Shown here piece after piece: positions 59,965-64,000 of a DNA stretch of 64,000 bases (position 1 is its first letter; each line of letters starts with the position of its first letter). The stretch spans positions 32,753,483-32,817,482 of the forward strand of contig NC_044561.1 of the NCBI RefSeq assembly GCF_007565055.1. The letters run 5' to 3'. The notes beneath the pieces were generated by a model. It saw nothing but the letters and a program-made list of their open reading frames with translations, searched no databases and was not told the origin of the DNA. A program made the translations under genes and the position numbers. The DNA is from Rhinopithecus roxellana. Lineage: Eukaryota > Chordata > Mammalia > Primates > Cercopithecidae.

Positions 59965-60090
59965 ATTGTAAGAATCCCCTGCAGGACTTGTTAACAACGC
60001 ATGTTCTGAGGCTCCCTGATCAGAGATACTGATCAAGTAGCTGAGCTCATGACGGAAGTCTGAAGCCAGTGATTTCAAAAACACTGTGAA
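59965..60090 (+). mobile_element. Possible MER5-like fragment
   Basis: GAATCCCCTGCAGGACTTGTTAACAACGC, split across 59971-59999, fits the MER5 GGACTTGTTAAAAC segment. The remainder is weak. Confidence 0.45.
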
Positions 60091-60978
60091 AGGTATTGAG
60101 GAATAAACACACAAGATGGGTTATGGAACGGCAAGATTAAGAGCATGAGGCTCTTTTTCTTTCATTGTAGCACAGACTAGAGAAGAGAAAAGCATTGACA
60201 TTTTGATAGGAAGTGGGATAACGAAGTATATTTTCAGGTTAAGAGTGAATTGAGTATGCTGATAACAGGATGTTGAAAATCAGGGCGGAAAAGCATTATG
60301 TGCAAGAAAAAGAGAAAAAATAAGTAGAGTGGGACCACGAAGAAGGGAGAAATGATTACTTACTTTTCGAGATGGTCAGGAGAGAAAAGGTGTTGGCATT
60401 TAAAATAAGCAAGTTTGTTTAAGGAAACACATGTCAAGCACATTGTTCCAACTTAAATGGATAAAAGCAATACTTATTTAATATTTATTTTTTAAAACAA
60501 AATAACATACAGTTGAAAGGAAAATGAGAAGTTTTCCTTTCAAAACTTAAACTTATTTTTCCACTATGGTTAAAAATTTCATTCATATTCAAAAGAATTC
60601 TTAATGTTAATTTTTTGACAAATAAATATACATGAAATTAAAGCTCTACTATATTGTTAAACAAATGACTATTTAATTAAGATATTAGCTAGTCAGGTCA
60701 GCAAGCACCAGTCTGGAGATTTTGAACAGAAAGATGTTTTGTGTAGGGAATTGGATGGCAAGATATTAGAAGGGTCGTAAGAATAAAGAGTAGAAAGAGT
60801 TTGACCCAGTGTTAGAAGTTGCTCGCATCCTTGGATGAGCCCACAGCCTACACTTGTCACTGCACTAAAGGCACTGCCACTGAGCAGGGGTTACTCCTGC
60901 TGCCACTGCTGGAACTGCTCATGATGCTGGTACTCACAGTCCCCATCTGCTGCTCCACTGGAGTTAGAATTTTGTCTC
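60091..60978. other. Single-copy sequence with one short hairpin
   Basis: GAAAGGAAAA and TTTTCCTTTC are near-complementary neighbours around 60515-60541. Otherwise no repeat or gene recognised. Confidence 0.4.
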
Positions 60979-60992
60979 CCTCCCTCCCACTT

Positions 60993-61303
60993 CTTTCTTT
61001 CTTTTCTTTTTCTTTCTTTCTTTTTTTCTGAGACAGAGTTGCCCAGGCTGGAATGCAGTGGAAGAATCTTGGCTCACTGCAAGCCTCAGCCTCCTGGGTT
61101 CAAGCAATTCTCGTGTCCTCGGCTTCTCAAGCAGCTGGGACTACAAACACCAGCCACCAGGCCTGGCTAAGTTTTGTATTTTTAGTAGAGACAGGGTTTC
61201 ACATTGTTGGCCAGACTGGTCTCGAACTCCTGACCTCAGGTGATCCACCCGCCTTAGCCTCCCAAAGTGCAGGGATTACAGTCCTGAGGCACTGTGCCTG
61301 GCC
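60993..61303 (-). mobile_element. AluS-like, antisense, with (CTTT)n tail
   Basis: The CTTT-rich tract (60993-61027) is a mutated poly-T. The body ends GGCACTGTGCCTGG. CCTCCCTCCCACTT (60979-60992) and CCTCCTTCCCACTT (61304-61317) form the target duplication with one mismatch. Confidence 0.95.
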
Positions 61304-61577
61304 CCTCCTTCCCACTTTTAATATCTTGCAAGTATTTCCCACAAGCCCAACCCAGCTAACTTTCATTTTGTCAGGGAGTCTGGAAGAAATACAATTTTCA
61401 ATCTTCCAACATGTGTGATACTAAGAAGAGCACAGAAAGGTCGGAATAGTCTCTATTGTTAAGTGTCTCCAGACAACATCTGGCACACTCACCTCATCTT
61501 TCTAAAAAGAAAAAGTGAGATGCTGAAAAGCATGTAAGGCTAATTTGAGTAATATAAAAACTGCTATGAGAATAACA

Positions 61578-62280
61578 TGTGAATTAGGCCATTCTTGCAT
61601 TACTATAAGGAATGGTAATGCTCAGGGCTGGGCTGCAGTGGCTAACGCCTGTAATCCTAACATTTTGGGAGGCTGAGGCAGGCAGATCACAAGGTCAGGA
61701 GTTCGAGACCAGCCTGGCCAACAAGGTGAAACCCCATCTCTACTAAAAGTGTACAAAAATTAGCTGGGCGTGGTGGTGTGCACCTGTAATCCCAGCTACT
61801 CCGGAGGCTGAGGTGGGAGAATTACTTGAACCTGGGAAGCCGAGGTTGCGGTGAGCCGAGATCACACCACTGCACTCCAGCCACAGAGCAAGATTCCGTC
61901 TCAGAAAAAAAAAAAAAAGAATACCTAAGACACTGGGTAATTTGTAAAGAAAAGAGGCTTTATTGGCTCTTGGTTCTGCAGGCTGTACAAGCATGGCACT
62001 GACATCACTCGGCTTCAGGGGAGGACTCAGGGAGCGTTTACTCATGGTGGAAAATGAAGTGGCAATAGGCACATAGCATGGTGAAAGCACAAGTGAGAGA
62101 GGGAGAGAGTTGGGAGGGAGCTGCCACACACTTTTAAACGACCCGATTTCACAAGAACTCAGTCACTATTGCAAGGACAGCCTCAATGCATGAGGGATCC
62201 GCGCCCATGACCCAAACACCTCCCACCAGGTTCCACCTTCAACACTGGAGATTCCATCTCAACGTGAAATATGGGTGAGA
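61578..62280 (-). mobile_element. MaLR-like LTR, antisense, split by an Alu
   Basis: Left part TGTGAATTAGGCCATTCTTG, then an Alu, then GGGTAATTTGTAAAGAAAAG to CAACGTGAAATATGGGTGAG. Order and words fit an MST/MaLR-type LTR in reverse. The exact family is uncertain. The LTR pre-dates the Alu. Confidence 0.75.
61626..61918 (+). mobile_element. AluS-like element inside the LTR
   Basis: GGCTGGGCTGCAGTGGCTAACG to poly-A. CCAGCC joins ACAGAGC directly, losing the usual TGGGCG. No clean TSD. Confidence 0.93.
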
Positions 62281-62434
62281 AAAAAATATTTAAGCTTTGT
62301 CAGCATGTTATGAGAGACTGACTGCATGTTACTTGAATTGTAAGATACAGATGTCTCTTCCTGCCTTTTTTTCATTATCCACAGCTTTTCTCATGGCCAG
62401 ATAGACACTGAACACACAAACATTTTCTGGCTAG

Positions 62435-62458
62435 CTATCATCTATCTATCTATCTATC

Positions 62459-62500
<42 letters not shown>
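62435..62500. repeat. (ATCT)n tetranucleotide microsatellite
   Basis: Two ATCT blocks separated by a single ATCATC interruption near 62458. The longer block is about 40 bp. Likely polymorphic. Confidence 0.97.
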
Positions 62501-62659
62501 GCCTTTATATTACTTAGGCAGTATCTTTTTTGAGAAACTTTCAAAGAAGTAGCTTATTTATATGAGTCATAGCATACATATGATGACGCATTGAGTTGTT
62601 CAGAAACTATTGATGGATGGTTTGCTGTGTGTATTGTGCCAGGTTTGATGGGGGTCTAA

Positions 62660-62880
62660 ACTCATTGATAATATCCACTAACATTTACTGAAAAGTGATT
62701 TGATGCTTGGAACATTTCTAAAAGTTTATTTGTAGCATCTCACGACAAACCTGCAGGTAACCTATGAGACAGGTGCTTTTGTAGTACCTACACCTCAGAC
62801 AATCGCAGACCAAGAATAGCAACAAAGGAGGAATCACAGAGGGTTTAAGGAACTTCTCAAGATCACATTTTATAACTGGT
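62660..62880 (-). mobile_element. MIR, antisense
   Basis: GATGCTTGGAACATTTCTAAA, TATGAGACAGGTGCTTTTGT and GGGTTTAAGGAACTTCTCAAG follow antisense MIR order. Confidence 0.65.
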
Positions 62881-63263
62881 ACAATCGTCAGAGTAATGAG
62901 AATTGTACAGTATGTTAAGAGAAATGTAATTCATAAAACATTTTAACATAAAGGAAAAGCTTTTATATACCATGAAAATGAGAGAGAATGAGTTGAAGAA
63001 GTACTCACACAAAAATAACATTTCTCTGACAGTATGAATTCCAAATGTACAGTTATTGAACAAATATCCTGGTCTACATTAAAATCCATTTACAAAATGT
63101 TTTCTTTAAAATATCTGAAAGATAAAAATGTGTGTGTATGTGTATAACAGAATAAAAGAAATGTTACAGGACAATTTTCTTGGAGTGTTTAATTCAGAAA
63201 TGATTGGAAATTTGCAGCATGCTTTTAGAAGGATAGTGACATAATGCTGGAATCATTATGGAA
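62881..63263. other. Single-copy AT-rich DNA
   Basis: No element recognised. A short TGTGTGTATG tract lies near 63130. Confidence 0.4.
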
Positions 63264-63528
63264 TTTTTTTAAAAATTTCAACTTTTACTCTAGATTCAGG
63301 GGGTACATGTGCAGCTTTGCTACATGGGTATATTGCATGATGCTGCGTTTGTGGCATGGACTCCATCACCCAGTAGTGAGCATAGTACCCAATAGATAGT
63401 TTTCAAAACACACCCCACTTCCTCCCCTGCCAGTAGTTCCCAGTGCCTATTGTTGCCATCTTTATGTCCACGTGAACTCAATGCTTCACTCCCACTTATA
63501 AGTGAGAATATGCAGTACTTGTTTTTCT

Positions 63529-63561
<33 letters not shown>

Positions 63562-64000
63562 AGATGGAGTCTCGCTCTGTCGCCCAGGCTGGAGTGCAGT
63601 GGCACCATCTCGGCTCACTGCAAGCTCCGCCTCCTGGGTTCACGCCATTCGCCTGCCTCAGCCTCTGAGTAGCTGGGACTACAGGCACGCACCACCACGC
63701 CCGGCTAATTTTTTGTATTTTTAGTAGAGACGGGGTTTCACCGTGTTAGCCAGAATGGTCTCTATCTCCTGACCTCGTGATCCGCCGCCTCGGCCTCCCA
63801 AAGTGCTGGGATTAGAAGCGTGAGCCACCGCGCCCGGCGCAGTACTTGTTTTTCTAATCCCATATTAAGGCACCTAGGATAAAGGTCTCCAGCTGCATCC
63901 ATGTTGCTGCAAATGATATGATTCCTTTCTTTCATATAATGACGTAGTACTCAATGCTGTATATGCACCACATTTTCTTTATCCAGTACACCATTGATGG
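63264..64000 (-). mobile_element. L1 3' end, antisense, running off the window
   Basis: Antisense 3' UTR (TTTCAACTTTTACTCTAG, GGGGTACATGTGCAGC) then the end of ORF2 (TTTCTTTATCCAGTACACC). It is broken by the Alu at 63529-63838, continues past 64000, and is likely L1PB/L1MA age. Confidence 0.9.
63529..63838 (-). mobile_element. Young AluY-like, antisense, inside L1, 17-bp TSD
   Basis: Long poly-T, near-consensus body, ending CCACCGCGCCCGG. GCAGTACTTGTTTTTCT is repeated exactly at 63512-63528 and 63839-63855, so the insertion split the L1 cleanly. Confidence 0.97.

Noticed and set aside
61053..61418. 121-codon plus-strand frame
   Set aside because: Antisense Alu reading plus flank; the familiar Alu peptide words are visible.
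61743..62129. 128-codon minus-strand frame
   Set aside because: It joins MaLR LTR sequence with an Alu; typical repeat-derived frame.
63320..63688. 122-codon minus-strand frame
   Set aside because: It is antisense read-through of an Alu plus an L1 3' UTR.
1..64000. CRISPR arrays, operons, phage or bacterial features
   Set aside because: The sequence is primate genomic DNA throughout; no regularly spaced repeats with unique spacers occur.

Overview
The window looks like non-coding catarrhine primate DNA, either intergenic or deep intronic. It is AT-rich and holds 18 Alu elements, many LINE-1 fragments of several ages, MIR/L2 remnants, MaLR-type LTRs, MER5-like hAT fossils and microsatellites. 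Several Alus, most clearly the one at 42929-43228, carry variants I associate with Old World monkey AluY (AluYR-type) copies, so a cercopithecoid such as macaque or baboon is more likely than human. All family names come from recalled consensus sequences; no database search was run.

No intact cellular gene, RNA gene, CpG-island promoter, CRISPR array or operon was found. Almost every long open frame lies in an Alu, an L1 ORF2 remnant or AT-rich noise. The longest (15188-15793) is the C-terminal end of L1 ORF2p. Its apparent start codon lies in the target-site duplication, so it is not a gene.

Layout. 1-2610: an old minus-strand L1, split by an Alu and carrying an internal duplication of its own ORF2 sequence. 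2611-9754: mostly single-copy, with a TC/CA/TC microsatellite, an 18-bp inverted repeat, an Alu, a hAT-type element, an L2 piece and an unassigned repeat-like block with ~35-bp tandem units. 9755-20890: Alus, an LTR, MIRs, and a young L1 3' end inserted into a MIR with a 19-bp duplication. 20890-26370: a 5'/ORF1/inter-ORF L1M segment, a THE1/MST internal fragment, two more L1 pieces and an LTR. 26371-33054: largely single-copy. 33055-34712: MER5-like piece, Alu, a clean solo THE1/MST LTR and an MLT1-like LTR. 36680-41780: one old L1M apparently opened by a younger minus-strand L1, two Alus and about 900 bp of unknown sequence. 42105-46612: microsatellites, two Alus, MER5 and a 378-bp L1 insertion. 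46613-50585: about 4 kb without recognisable repeats. 50586-64000: Alus, two plus-strand L1s, four LTRs, MIRs and a minus-strand L1 split by an Alu.

These elements do not cooperate as a system. The window records layered retrotransposition, with nesting, target-site duplications and small tandem duplications giving relative ages. I found no convincing new biological system. The best leads are structural (a 44-bp perfect palindrome, an 18-bp hairpin, the intra-L1 duplication) and a few repeat-free or unassigned blocks.
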